From: Darksidea phi
Taxonomy: Eukaryota; Ascomycota; Dothideomycetes; Pleosporales; Lentitheciaceae
Assembly (NCBI GenBank): GCA_030770425.1
Contig: JASJFT010000188.1
Span: 25,316-89,315 of the forward strand
Direction: 5' to 3'
Length of the DNA: 64,000 bases
Below, piece after piece: positions 21,901-33,370 of the stretch. Positions within the stretch are counted from its first letter, which is position 1. The number at the start of each line of letters is the position of its first letter. The notes beneath the pieces are model-generated. The model was not told the DNA's origin, did no database searches, and worked only from the letters and a program-made list of their open reading frames with translations. Both the position numbers and the translations under genes were made by a program.

Positions 21901-24900
21901 CAACGAAGGCACAAGCGGCCAGAAGTCGGCTCCACCTAGAGCGTCATGTGTAACTGACATGACAAGCGGCATGCCCTTCTCGTTTCGCATTGAGCTCAGT
22001 GGATCGAATGTCGTCTTGCTTGGCATATCCGCGTCCGCGTCGGTGTTTTGGGGCGCAGCCGGTTTCGTCGCGTTTGACCTGGTCTCGAGCGCAGCCCAAA
22101 TGCGCCTGTTCAATACAACAGACTGTCTTGCGTGTCTTGCTGCAAGCTTGAGGTTACCGAGATGCGTCGAAAGAAGTGAAGAAACAAAGCAAGCATCAGC
22201 TAGGATTCTGTTGAATCTAGTTCTTCCGGATAGAGTAGTCGATGGCTTTGTGAGGCTCATGAAGTTCTTGTCATCTTGAGCGATAGAGTGGGCAGCAGAA
22301 AGGGTGCTTTGACTGTTTGTTATTAGCAATTATTGGTTGCAAAGGGAGTATGGATAAAAATACCCTTTTGCTGTATTCCCAATCCGTATTAGATACTCAG
22401 CATATCCAATATGCCAGCGTAGTTTTGACTCTGTCGAAGTAACCGTATTCGCTATCAAGACCTCTGCTTTGGCGAATGCTAAACCGGCCTTCCCAGTATA
22501 GCCGAGACGCAAGAATTGGAGCCCGAGCGTGCAAAGAGTTGCAACGAGTTCAGATGAGTCTGGGCTCGCTCGAAGTTCTAAGATCTTCACGAGAAGATGC
22601 AGAATCGGTAGAGATGCGTACTCCTCCCCTTTGGCGGCAAGATAGTCCACGCTTGCCCGCATGTCCTGCAGCCAGTATTCAGTATTATCGACCTTGTCGG
22701 CCAACTCGTTCCAGGAAGTCGCCAAATCCACAAGTGATTCCCACACGGTGAAACAATCTCGAAATGCTGGAATTGAAGGTATTGCATTCCGCAAAGAGAG
22801 CTTGAGCGTTGACAAAGCCTTCAGGTGACTTGCAAACCGCACTAGGCCGCGATCACCCGTTGTTTCAAGTATGTCGATGCTGTAACTTTGGCACACTGGA
22901 ACTTCCGGTATAACTTCCGGATGCACTTGTGACAGTTGCAGAGTCATGATGTATAGTCGTTGACGGCGGAGTGGGAATTCCTCAACGGAGTACAGATTTA
23001 AAAGTCGCTCAACGATGGTTTGTACTGATGAGTTGAGGCCTAAATCCCACTGGCGGTTTCGTGACAACGTTTTCTGGTATAGAGCAAGCTGCCACTCCAG
23101 CATAACCCCTCGAACGGGGATGGGAAAGTCGTCGTCGTCAAGAAATGCCATTTCATCCGGCCTTCCCAATCCATGCTTGGCACAGGAACGATGGTATGAT
23201 TTAAGTACCCTCCCAAGAGTGGAAGAGGGACCGGTGCCTTCGAAGATGCGTTCAACAGGATGCTTCGCGGCCATGTCGATAATGTTTTGGCTAAGATCTG
23301 CATTGACGGAGTTCTGAACGCATTGCAAGAAAGCAGCACGAGACTCGCTGGGTCGATCCAATTGCTCCAAAGCCTCCCCCAAGCGTTCGCACTTCATTGA
23401 TAGTAGGCCTGCCTCTCTTTCCACGCAGGTTCTTGTTTGGAGAAGCTCGATAGATCTCTGCATAGCAGTGGCGACGACGCTAGGTTCTGCACCGAGCTTC
23501 TGCAGATGCAACTGAATGGCCCAGTAGGCGTTTGAAAATTTCACAAATGGTGATTGTGTATCTTCTTGAAGGGTTTGGGGTGAAATCCGCGGATTCCGGG
23601 GCTGCTCCTCCAAACGCGAGAGCACAGTTACGCAATCCTGGATAAGATTATCGAGCTCTATCCACTTAGATTCCGCCGCCAATGGACGTTTACAGCAGAC
23701 CAAGACCGAATCAACTGTACTTTTGACGAGCTTTGAAGCCATGGCAAGCCGTTCTTCATATTGGACTATTGATTTTGAATCGATTTCGACAGGCGGTTGG
23801 TTGTCGATGAATCTAAGCGTAAATTGTACACTCGCAGTAATGATCCGGAAACACTGTGATTCAAGTGCTCGAGAACTGAGTTCACCTGCCGTTTGAGGGG
23901 TGGTGGAGAGCAATCGGGTTGCCATGCGTCGCAAAGCATTCATCTCCAAGAAGAGGGAATTCAGGTCTGTGGCTGATCCACTTAGTCCGGTAGCCAGGGC
24001 ATCTATAGTCGCAGCAATGGCGTCGTTGATATTCGTCCTTCGATCACCTTTGAGGCACGTTTCGAGAGAGACAGTCGCTATGCGGGCCAACCGGGCGGCT
24101 TGTTTTGCCCCAGCGCTTTCGGACGTTGGCGCACTTGATGGACCTAGGTGGCGTAGAGCTTCGTCAGGCAATCCCGCAGCCTGAGCGAGCGAGCTTAGAG
24201 TTTGGTTTGCCAGTGAATGCAGCTGCGGATGATTTTGTGGCGGTGTGTTCGCCTCCTCACCTGCCCTGACAAGATCCGCATACAAAGACTCTCCTAGCTT
24301 GTACTTCTTGCACGGCGAGAGTTGCGACCGCCTTGAAAAAGCGACGAGGCACTTTGAAAATGGCTCTAAAAGCTCTCTCTCTCTATCACCTTGATGTTTC
24401 GCAAGACTCCACCATCTCTGCCTGACTTTGAATGCTAGGTGCTGCAAGCAGAGGACAATGTCCGGGGACACCTGAAGATGGTCATCATCATCGGAGGAAG
24501 AAACGCTTGGACATAGGAGAAGGATCGTCTGAGCTAATGATTCTAGTTGGCGTGCCGCTTTGGTAGGGTTTTCGGCCGACTTGGCGACATGGCTTATCAG
24601 GTTGGCCGGAGAGGATGGATGGGAGAGCTTGAGGTAGTTCCACGCAGCTTCGACAATTCGCGGGCGCTTGACCCTTGCGATTACTCGTAGCGCATAAGTC
24701 TGGAGGTTGGTGATGATTGGTAATGCTGGGCTTTTGCGATCAACGTCTCCAAAGTCCAGCAGCGCTGCTAGGTTTTCTTTCTCCACGGGAAATGGCTGCT
24801 GAAATCCCGTTCTGCTCCTCGCAGGCCTCGCTTCTAACTTCTCATCCTCCTTATTAAGGTAGCTATCCAGTCTTCGCTTCAACGTCCGCATTTCTTTTAT

Positions 24901-25605
24901 AGCAAGATTATCCAAGCCATGAGCGACAAGCTTTCCGATCAGAGCCAACGTCCCATTCTCTAGTTGCAGCGCCGGAGAATCCTTCCCTGCGACCTTAACA
25001 GCTTCCGGCGTCCCCAAGTGTGCAAATGCTATCCGAGCGCATTCTGCTGTCGCGAGCAAGCCAGCATCAGGCCCAGGGCTGAGAAACGAGGAATGCGACG
25101 ATGAGCGGCGCAAAGAGGATGACTTCTTCGGCGAGTTGGTTATTTGGCTGGCCGATCGCTCTTTCAACGGGTGAGCGACGGAGTAGCTTTTCGTATGTAC
25201 AGGGCGCGGTCTGGCAGGCTTCGCTTTCGTCGGGGGTCGAGCTTGGGCGGGCGGTTGCGTTTTCAAGGCGTCTGCGAGAGATTTGAGGGTTATGTTAGCT
25301 ACTTCGGTCGCCAAGATATATCTTTCCCGTGGTGCAAGAGAAGGCGTGGTCCCTTTCGCGTCATCTGTCGTGGCTGTCGCAGTTGTGTCGGCTCGTCTGC
25401 GCGCGATAACTCGTATATTCTCCTTTTGTGAGCTCTCGGCGACCCTCCCCGCTAATAATTCTTGAAGCTCTGCTACGGTCGTGGTCGTGCATGTTGAGAC
25501 GGTCCGTAGCTCCGTCCTGATGTTTTCGAGTCGCGGACGCGTTGCGTCTTTCTCTTTCGCCATTTGTTGGAGCGTTGGGGGGCCGTGAAGCGCGTACAGG
25601 TTCAT
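18916..25605 (-). CDS. Separase (cohesin-cleaving cysteine protease)
   Basis: Three exons (22364-25605, 20733-22312, 18916-20684) with introns 22313-22363 and 20685-20732 give 2196 residues from ATG at 25605. The exon lengths sum to an exact multiple of three. The C-terminal peptidase C50 domain has the catalytic histidine in LYFGHGSGAQF (His2009) and the cysteine in FLFGCSSVHL (Cys2045). It also has LDKNLHMFPWESLPC and APAVVGMLWDVTDKD, all hallmarks of Esp1/Cut1/BimB. Separase cleaves the kleisin subunit of cohesin at anaphase onset and is held inactive by securin. The long N-terminal part is helical-repeat-like and rich in Leu/Ala; a basic, Ser-rich stretch lies at roughly residues 120-180. 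The gene is long but of normal size for fungi and appears intact. Confidence 0.95.
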
Positions 25606-26019
25606 AGAACCCGTAGATTATACATTATAAGAAGATCAAGACCGAGGAAGGGCGTGCTGCCATACAAGTCGTTGAAGCTGGGAGCCGTGGCTTGTTTGTT
25701 GATGAGTTTTCCGAATCCGGGCTAGCGCCTGGCCTGGCCGCCACCAGACCCAAGCTCTGCTAGCTTCCAACATCTGAACACCGGCCGCTACAACCCGACC
25801 ATCTCATTCGACCATCCTCTAAATCCTCCCTCAAGCCCATTGCTTATGTCCCTCCAGCGCAATGCGTCCGGTAGCTTTCGCAAAGGTATTCTTCGCTTTC
25901 GCGCTTGTAGATCGGCCTCGTGTCTACGCATGGCGCTCTTGTCTCACGTCCGAGTCGACAAGAGCCAATATAAGTAAGCCATCTAATGTGCCCCTCCCCT
26001 TCTCACTGTCCAGCTCAAC
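25606..26019. promoter_or_regulatory. Divergent intergenic region between separase and the acyl-CoA-synthetase-like pseudogene
   Basis: About 415 bp separates the two divergently oriented starts. No specific operator or TATA element stands out. Positions 25955-26020 contain pyrimidine-rich tracts typical of fungal transcription starts. Confidence 0.35.
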
Positions 26020-27467
26020 ATGTCTCAACCTCCTGAATCAACCTTGACGGAGCTTAACGGAGGGATTCTGGGCTCTATTCCCCACATTCGAGATCTTTTC
26101 CTTGACACCGTCTAGTAGAATCCCGATATTGACGTAGTGGTCTCTTTGCACCAATCACCTCTACGGCTCCCCGGACTCGACCTTGACTATGAGCAGCCTT
26201 GCTTGAGGTGGACATATCAACAGCTGAAACAGGGTGCTTTGCATTTTGCAGGCCAACTCCACGCCGTCGGGATAAAGAAAGGAAGTGCGATAGTATTTTT
26301 CTGTAAGAACCACGCAGAATGGGTGCTTTTGTGCTGGATGTCGGTCCTCCTTGGTTGCCCTTTCGTACCACTGAATCCAAGGCTCGCATGCAACGGAGAG
26401 GAGGTCAGACACATACTCAACCAGGTATATCCTAGCGTCATCATCGTGGTCGGCCAGGAGATGAAGGGTTTTTTGCAAGACAATGCCGGCGAGCAGCTTA
26501 GGAAGGCACAGCTGCTCATTAGCCTTGAAGAGCAGGGAAATTCAGCGACACAACTCGAATGGCCGTCATTGACGACCCTTTGGTCCTGCACACCCCTCGT
26601 GAGAGACAAGTGGGCTGGTCCAAACTTCGACGACACCACAATCATAGGATTTACAAGCGGCACAACTTCACTTCCCAAAGCCTGTCCGCAGAGTAGCGAC
26701 AATCTCATGACTTCTGCGCTTGCTGTCCGAGACCTGCGTGAACTCGGTCCGACCGACCGTCTTTGTCAACATCTACCCAGTTTTGCGGCGATGGCAGTTC
26801 TCATTTCCTTGACATGCGGTATTTCTGGAGCAACAATTGTCTATCCATCTCCTTCTTTCAGTGCGACCGCAACACTTGACGCGATAGAGAATGAGCGCTG
26901 CACGTACACATTCGCCGCACCTGCCATTGTCAAAGCACTAGCGATGCATCCCACCATCGCTCAGAGATCATTGGACTCGCTGCGTATCGTCGAGTTAGGA
27001 GGCGCTCCGATTTATCCTGATATCCTCCAACTTGCTACATCGAAGCATGGCTTGAACTGCAAAAGGGTCGGATGCGGCTGGGGTATGACTGAAAGTCCGG
27101 CACCATTATTGGCTGGATCATGGGAAAGAGGTATGCCCCTCCCGATCGACTATATCCCAGTGGGGAAGCCGATCAGAGGTACGTTTGCAAAGATCTGCCT
27201 ACTACGTTCACGTGAGCCCGTCACAAGTGGGCAAGAGGGCGAACTTCACGTGGGTGGGCCACAAGTTGTGTGCGGATATCTCAACGGCGATAATGAGTCG
27301 TTCTACGATGAAACAGGGATACATTGGATTAGGACAGGCGACATGGCGCGCTTTGAAAATGGACAAGTCTATATCATAAGCAGGTACAAGGATATCATCA
27401 TTCCGGGGGCCAAAACATCTCACCCGCGAAGCTCGAGGGAATTCTAGAAAAAGTATCCAGCGTCGAG
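26020..27467 (+). pseudogene. Acyl-CoA synthetase / 4-coumarate-CoA-ligase-like (AMP-binding) pseudogene
   Basis: From ATG at 26020 the frame runs SQPPESTLTELNGG... and then hits two adjacent TAG codons at 26113-26118. In the same frame it continues as a typical ANL-family adenylation domain. Motifs are FTSGTTSLPKAC (P-loop; consensus TSGTTGxPK), GCGWGMTES, IPVGKPIRGT, WIRTGDMARF and ISRYKDIIIPG. After the five-G run at 27415-27419 one base appears to be missing: shifting frame restores GQNISPAKLEGILEKVSSVE. Immediately afterwards (about 27467) the gene is replaced by Ty3/gypsy pol sequence, so the C-terminal lysine-containing subdomain is lost. Three independent defects show it is dead. It may once have served the nearby metabolite locus or peroxisomal activation; no targeting signal can be judged. 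Confidence 0.85.
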
Positions 27468-27692
27468 GTAACTACAGGCTAAAGCTAGCCAAAGGCATGA
27501 GGATACACCCGGTATTCCACGTATCGTTACTGGAACCAGCACCGAAAGACGCCGAAGTAGCCACCGACATCGAGCTCGAAGACGAGGAGTACGAAGTCGA
27601 AGAAATCCAAGGACTACAGAAGTTCGGACGTCAGTGGAAATATTTGGTTAAGTGGGCAGGATGGCCTACCAGCCAGAATACATAGGAACCAA

Positions 27693-28238
27693 TCAAGAAC
27701 TTGCAGGGCTGCCAGAGACTGGTTTAGCAGTATCAACCAAGGATTGCTGTGGTGACACGGGCAGGTTGGCAGAAGCAGATCGCTCAGCTTCCTCCCGCTC
27801 CAGCTGCTCCAGCTCTTCAATGGACGCGAGCTCGCGACGATTCATTTCGGCCTTGCGGCGCTGCAACTCTAGAAGCTGTTTTAACAAACGCTCTTCGCGA
27901 GCAATGGCCTCCCGGAGGGATGTGGCGGCCGACAGCTTTTCCCGAAGGTCGGACTCAATGTGATCCAACTCAATGCGATCCACCTTCTCCCAATCTTTTT
28001 CGGGTTTTATCAAACGCTCTTCGCGAGCAATGGCCTCATCCCGGAGGGATTGAGCGGCCAACAGCTTTTCCCGAAGGTCGGACTCAATGCGATCCACCTT
28101 CTCCCAATCTTTTTCGGTCACAACTAGATCACATTTCGAGTTGCGACGGATGCATTCAACGCAAAGACCACTGTCAAGGTCCACCACACAGGCACGAGGA
28201 GGCTTCGCGGTGCGACAGCAAGAGCAAGGCGTTGGCAT
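27693..28238 (-). CDS. Antisense Cys-rich coiled-coil ORF carried by the gypsy element
   Basis: An uninterrupted 181-codon frame from a true ATG at 28238 runs opposite to pol, between the chromodomain end and the probable LTR. The N-terminus is CSCCRTAKPPRACVVD, then SGLCVECIRRNSKCDLV. This is a CxxC...C...CxxC array of the kind I recall in small proteins annotated near fungal gypsy elements. The remainder is a charged coiled coil built from a duplication (EKDWEKVDRI...REERL twice), matching DNA repeats at 27885-28003 and 28011-28117. The frame is intact while the adjoining pol frame is dead, which is unusual for a relic. It may act as a nucleic-acid-binding accessory protein. Function is unproven. 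Confidence 0.6.
   Translation of the reverse strand: MPTPCSCCRTAKPPRACVVDLDSGLCVECIRRNSKCDLVVTEKDWEKVDRIESDLREKLLAAQSLRDEAIAREERLIKPEKDWEKVDRIELDHIESDLREKLSAATSLREAIAREERLLKQLLELQRRKAEMNRRELASIEELEQLEREEAERSASANLPVSPQQSLVDTAKPVSGSPASS
27885..28117. repeat. Direct tandem duplication inside the antisense ORF
   Basis: Copies at 27885-28003 and 28011-28117 both begin CAAACGCTCTTCGCGAGCAA and end in CCCAATCTTTTTCGG. The first copy has an extra 15 bp (around 27958-27972) and the second an extra 3 bp, so both length differences preserve the antisense reading frame. Confidence 0.8.
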
Positions 28239-29188
28239 GGTACGAGAGGGAACACGCGCACGATCAGCGCGACGACGACGGCGGGTCTCAGGAGATGTCG
28301 CGAGGAACTCTGGGCATTGTTAGGACCCAGAAGAAAGATCAAGAACAGGGCATGGACTTCCGCGAACTGGGAAGCTACCTACTCTTATACCTCAGCAATG
28401 ACCGGAACAATCGACGGCCCGAGCCAAAGGAATTACTGGTGCGTGTACGCGAGATGCGGTACAGTATAGAAAAAATTACCCAGTCAATAAGGACGCTGTC
28501 AGATAGGTCTAGAGGACGAAACCTTCGAGGACGAAGCTTCGGAGGGGAAAGCGAGTCGCCAGGTGCGGGGTTTATATAAGCTCGGCTTATTAGGCTTAGT
28601 CAGTGATCCAACATTACTCGTGATAGTCCTGATAGTTGCCAAGAAAGAACTATCAGAACTACCGATAGTACTGTTAGCACTACGGTTCCAGTCCCCCCTA
28701 AATTAGGGGGGCCGGCGGGGCCCTAATTAGGGCCCAGACTGGCACGCGATTAGGGGGGCGCGGGGCCCTAATTTTAAGAAAAAGAAAAAAAAATTCAAGA
28801 TTGTAAAATCTTTTTTTTTTCTTTCCTGAGGAAAAGCTGCATTGCGCAACTATGCTATTGTAGGGGAGTTTTTTCTACTCAATGATAAACTGCATACATC
28901 TGAAGACCAGCACTGAAATTTCAACTGTACATGAAAAGAGTGGAACGCTTGACGTCGGCCAGTGGGCAGCCAACACTGGCTTCATCCGACACGAGCCTCA
29001 ACACGCGGCCCAGAGGAAGGGGGTGAGGTGCAGGAGAGGGGCACTACTGGAACCAAGGGATGCGAACCAAGGGATGCGAACCAAGGGAGTAGTATCCTAT
29101 CCTTAATTAGGACAGCCTTATTAAGAATTAGGGTATAGTATTAGGTATAGTATTAGGTATAGTATCAGGCATAGTATCTATACTATCT

Positions 29189-29224
29189 AGAGCCCTTACG
29201 ATTAATCGACTAATCGTAAGGGCT
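29189..29224. repeat. 36 bp near-perfect palindrome within the foldback element
   Basis: GAGCCCTTACGATTAATCGA followed by CTAATCGTAAGGGCTC is almost self-complementary. A second version lies at about 29669-29706 in the other arm. Each could extrude a hairpin independently of the large foldback. Confidence 0.7.
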
Positions 29225-29540
29225 CACCAGGTACAGCGAAACCAACAGCCCTCGCGATTGAACGACTAATCGCGTGAGCTCAGTAGCTGGCTGATGCAGA
29301 GCTCAGCGGCTGACCTATATCGAACTTAGTAGCTAGCCTATATCGGGCTTAGGAGGGTACCTTAACTTAGTCGTATAAACTATATAGTTCTTATTATATT
29401 ACAATTAAGGAGGAGCGAGAGGGTAAGTATACAATATTAAGGTTGTTGAGTATATGACGTAGAAAATTTCACATGCTAGCATGTGAATACCCGCGAAAAC
29501 CCGCGTACCCTACGCGCCCTTAATACCACCTAACGACCTA

Positions 29541-29618
29541 GCTACTGAGCTGAATATAGGCCAGCCGCTGAGATCGATATAGGCCAGCCGCTGAGCTCGA
29601 TATAGGCCAGATACTGAG
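29541..29618. repeat. 23 bp tandem repeat in the right arm of the foldback element
   Basis: Three to four units related to GCTGAGCTCGATATAGGCCA follow one another, each with one to three substitutions. Related units appear inverted in the left arm near 29275-29345. Confidence 0.6.
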
Positions 29619-30110
29619 CTCACGCGATTAGTCATTCAATCACGAGGGCTGTTGGTTCGCTGTACCTAGTGAGCCCTTACGATTAGTCGACTAATCGTGA
29701 GGGCTCTAGATATTATATAAAGATCTGATACTATACCCCGATTCTTAATAAGGCTGTCCTAATTAAGGATAAAGACGCCTTATTAAATAGAGACGTCCTT
29801 ATTAAGAATAAGGATATAGTACTATAGTATATATAATATTATTATATAAATTCTAAATTAGGGGTGCTCGGAACAGTAGTGTATATTATAAAGATTAGGC
29901 GAATTGTGTAGAATGATACGTCAACGCTTTTGTGTAACTCGGGTAGAGGGCTGTACCTGTTTTTGTAATTTTTGGATTTTAGCTTTATACCCCTATGTGT
30001 TAAAAAACAATAATATAGTTTATTATTAAGTAGAGAAACTCCCCTATAATAGTATAGTTGTGTAATATAGCTTTTCCTCAGGAAAAAAAAAAAGAAAAAA
30101 AAAAAAAAAA

Positions 30111-31287
30111 AAAAAAGTACCCTAATTAAGATAGAGAAAAAGGATATTATTACTTAAAAGGATACTAAGTAGTAGCTAAAGAACGAAAGACGTTAAGTTA
30201 CTACGTATATCGGCAAAAGTTCTAGGATAAGGAAGTAGAAATAGCAGGAAGGGAACGAGCGTTCTATGGCCATAGCAGGTCGTTCCATGCCCCAACTCTC
30301 CCAACGTTACTCAATGTTGGCTGCTAAGAGGAATGTTCCAGGGGAACCAGTGTCCACGAGAAAGAAAACCCGGTGAGCCTTGTCCTTATGACTGACAACG
30401 CATGGAAATATTGTACGTCGGAAGGAGCCGAATATAATATCTGGCGCCGGCTTTAGTTACCTTCGAAATTTCAGTTCGTAATTTTTTGTTGGTAACATCC
30501 GTAATTAGCACATCGAAGTCTTCCGTTCCTACGCCACTGGCAGCATCGTGAACATCGACGAAATCCCCCCGCTCTCTAGCCTCTCGTGCCTACTTTGTAG
30601 TATAGAATTGTGCCCGATTTGGTAACGAAGAGAAGCGGTGGCTGATGGTATCGTAACTTGGAGGTCCAGAGAACGGGGCTTGCATGGTCTAGCTATGGAC
30701 ATGGCGTGCGGCGGAGATTTGTAAAGGATTGCGAAGAGGGCTGCGAAGAGGGCTGCGAAGAAGGCTGTAAAGAAGGCTGTGAAGAGCCTTAGAGGCCTGC
30801 TGGCTTTGGTATGTCAGCATGACGATGCAGAGTGTGGAGGTGGAGTGGTGACATTTGTTGCGATGCAGCACTGAGTCCGAATTGGCCGCTCACTTAGGTT
30901 GGCCGCTCGCTTAGTATACACGTTACGAAAGAATGGAAACAATGAAATCTTCCCCGTTTATATATCCTTCGCACATTGGGGCTGGCCCAAGGTGCTCAAG
31001 ATAGTCAAGCGTCCCCAGACCTTGACCACTCTGATCATCCTGCTCAACGTGATCAAGATCCCGTAACCTCCGTCCACCTTGCCTACCTTGATCCACATCA
31101 CATGACTGAATCTTGCTGACTCCTCCGGCTGAGTCATTCTGACCTCGTCCAGAGGACCTATCGGAGATGCCCCGCGCCATTGCAAGCGCCTAGAGTCGTA
31201 ACAGCATCCTGGTCTTCATCCTGCGATACGAATTGCACAGACCTGAACGTCTCTTCAACGATGTACCTATGTACAACTCAGCCCCAA
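30111..31287. other. Gene-poor interval with a 12 bp minisatellite
   Basis: Nothing recognisable as a gene. I looked for the missing C-terminal part of the AMP-binding gene beyond the transposons and did not find it. A five-unit repeat at 30731-30790 is the only clear structure. Confidence 0.45.
30731..30790. repeat. 12 bp minisatellite, five units of GCGAAGAGGGCT type
   Basis: Units start at 30731, 30743, 30755, 30767 and 30779. The first two are identical and the later ones carry transitions. In frame it would encode a short repeated peptide, but no supported gene covers it. Confidence 0.8.
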
Positions 31288-32495
31288 TCAGATATCATGG
31301 CATTGAGCAATGTCAACAGAAACCTCCGTGAGCGCTATCTCATCATCGCTCCTGGGCCAGATGGCGCCGTTTGCGTAGATGGACTTGTTTGCCTTATTCG
31401 ACTTTTGACCAGAACCCTCTGGGCGCGAAGACTTCACCGCGGACTTTGTCATCTTCGATCCCAGGAGCTCTCTGATGGTCGAGAAGGCTGGGCTGAAGGA
31501 TTGTTTGGTTGGTAGTAGGGACCGGAGTGTTGGAAGGCATGCGCAGATGATGGCCGTGGCGAGCTGCAGCCAGAGCCAGAAGATACTGTCGATTACGGCG
31601 CCTGGCACAAGTTAATTGATGTAAACACAAAATGACTTTGCTAGCTTAACCTTTCTTAGTTGGGTTGTAGGTGAACACGATACGGAATACGCTAGTCAGC
31701 CCGACGCTGCCCGGGTCAGCTATGTCGTCTCCGAACAAGAAGATGAGTACTCACAATCCGCCCATGAGAAAGACCATTCCAAGACGAATCTTCTCTCTCA
31801 AAGGCAAGTGCAGGATCTTGATCTTGCTGATCGGAAGAACAACGAGAAATATGTCCAAGACCGCGTTGATAGCCTCCATACTCACGAAGAGCGTGTCAAG
31901 CTTGAAAGCACACCGTGGGTTCGTGGTGAGATCCCAAGACCCTTTGACAGGCTTGCAGCGTAGTGTCGCCGCAAGCCATATGATGATCGGCCATGCTAGC
32001 GACACGATACCGTATGCGATCAGTATCTTCCGAAAAGTTGAACACACGCCGAAGAGACGATTGTATAGAAAGAGTACACTCAAGCGACAAAGCGTCAAGA
32101 TCGTGGACATGAGAAAAATGCCGGCGAAGGTCATCTGCACTGGTCAGTACTGACCTTTCCGCAGCCGAGACGTAACCTACCTTCAAAGAAATCTCAAGCT
32201 GCTTTAATCCCATCTTCAGAGGATCTATTCCCTGGTATTTGTTGATAACGCCTATTGGAGGGTTAGGACGGGTTGGACCTGAGAGCAAGGTGATCTGCAC
32301 AAACGTACCCCACCACATCACGACATTGTTCACCCAGAATATTACGCCGGCTGCGAGAGCACACCAGTCATCAGGCCCTCTCTTCGCTCGCAGTCGATGT
32401 TTCGCCCAGAACCGCGCACCCACCGCGAGCATCGTTGCTGCGGTGAGAGTCGTTCCCGTGATAAGGAGATCTCTTCGGTTCGCAATGTATCCCAT
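31288..32495 (-). CDS. Rhodopsin/SAT4-type seven-pass integral membrane protein
   Basis: Four exons (32181-32495, 31755-32134, 31651-31706, 31288-31601) with introns 32135-32180, 31707-31754 and 31602-31650 give 354 residues from ATG at 32495, the exon lengths summing exactly. The pattern is that of the fungal rhodopsin-domain family (PTH11-related, often called SAT4). It includes LITGTTLTAATMLAVGARFW followed by KRGPDDWCAL, then FAGIFLMSTILTLCRLSVLF, LRCKPVKGSWDL, and NAVLDIFLVVLPISKI followed by REKIRLGMVF. Seven hydrophobic helices are expected, with a polar cytoplasmic tail (residues ~270-354, Ser/Lys-rich). Such proteins are common at secondary-metabolism loci but have no established reaction. 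It is divergent from the MFS gene about 0.9 kb away. There is no CFEM domain. Confidence 0.85.
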
Positions 32496-33370
32496 GGCCG
32501 CGACAGGGTGATGATGGCGGAAGACGATACTCAAGCCTGACCAAGAGACGCAGTTTGGACTTATATTATTGAGAGGAGGCTGACGCCGAGTATGTTCCAG
32601 AGGGCTGGTCCGCGATGACCCATGACCCTCCTCTGACTTCAGTAAGACATGAAGCAAATGATCAACTGCTCAACTGACTGCCTGCATATCCCAAACGGAC
32701 ATCTAGCAATCCTTGGGCAAAGTCCGCGCCGTCAGCACTCAAGATGATGCGCACCATGACGCCCAGTGTGGTAGTACAAATAGAGTTTTGCAAGCTTCAC
32801 CCCGTATCAATGCAAGCGCTTCCGGACTTGGTCTTCGAATCATCGAACCATTTGAGATTAAATGTCAAAAATAGATATTGTGCCAAGGCCAAAGTTCGGG
32901 GGCCGGCACTATGGAGGGACTGAGGGGTCAGGTTCATTGAAGGGGCTAAATGTTGCCCGGCCGCCGGAGAACGTTGTTCGGCCCGGTAAACGGGGCGACC
33001 CGGGCCGAAGTACGGCAAAAGCGCTACCCGTTCCAGATCTCGGGGATAGTCGATATTAATTCGAAGCACGCACATCGAATGAGCACGAGATGGGGTCAGG
33101 TGCAGATGTTTGGAGGGGCCGAATTTTCGGGACGACAGGGCGCTTCGCCGCGTCGCAGACGAGCATCTGTCCAGAGTACTCTTCACTTTACCGGTTAAAG
33201 TGGCCGAGACTTCTGGAAAACAATATTTCAGCGCATTTAGTTATTGAATGAACGGAAACACGAAGTGGGAACCGTGGTACGGGGAGGGGGCGGGATGTCT
33301 CCCAGCCTGCGTTCGACGTGAATTGATCTCATTGCCTCGAGGAAATCCACCAACTTAAGCTCTGATCTTA
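32496..33370. promoter_or_regulatory. Divergent intergenic region between the SAT4-type gene and the MFS gene
   Basis: This 875 bp interval is shared by two divergently transcribed genes. I see no gene in it. GC-rich inverted motifs (GGGGGCCGGC at about 32898, GCCCGGCCGCCGG at about 32955) could be binding sites, but I cannot assign a factor. Confidence 0.35.

Larger units (their letters stand above)
27468..28677 (+). mobile_element. 3' end of a Ty3/gypsy chromovirus (integrase tail, chromodomain, probable LTR)
   Basis: From 27470 the plus strand reads NYRLKLAKGMRIHPVFHVSLLEPAP, the GPY/F-like tail of chromovirus integrase. It continues through an acidic linker and a chromodomain (VEEIQGLQKFGRQWKYLVKWAGWP). 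The Trp codon after NT is TAG and a Gln codon 13 codons further on is TAG, both transitions, so pol is dead. TGTTAGGACC at 28318 may start the 3' LTR, which would carry the TATATAAG box near 28573 and end around GTTAGCA at about 28677. The LTR limits are inference because no second LTR is present. The 5' part of the element (gag, protease, RT, RNase H) is missing. It truncates the AMP-binding gene. Confidence 0.75.
28811..30110. mobile_element. Foldback / long inverted-repeat element, about 1.3 kb
   Basis: The outer ends are inverted repeats: poly-T, then CCTGAGGAAAAGCT (28827-28840), is mirrored by AGCTTTTCCTCAGG, then poly-A (30069-30082). Similarity extends about 70 bp inward. In that stretch the right arm differs from the left mainly by G-to-A (read in the left orientation). 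A second, longer pair of arms (about 29100-29340 against 29540-29780) includes CCTTAATTAGGACAGCC and its complement and a 36 bp near-palindrome around GAGCCCTTACGATTA. A tandem 23 bp unit (GCTGAGATCGATATAGGCC...) is also present. No transposase frame is present. The element sits next to the gypsy relic, so this is a nested transposon region. Confidence 0.7.
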
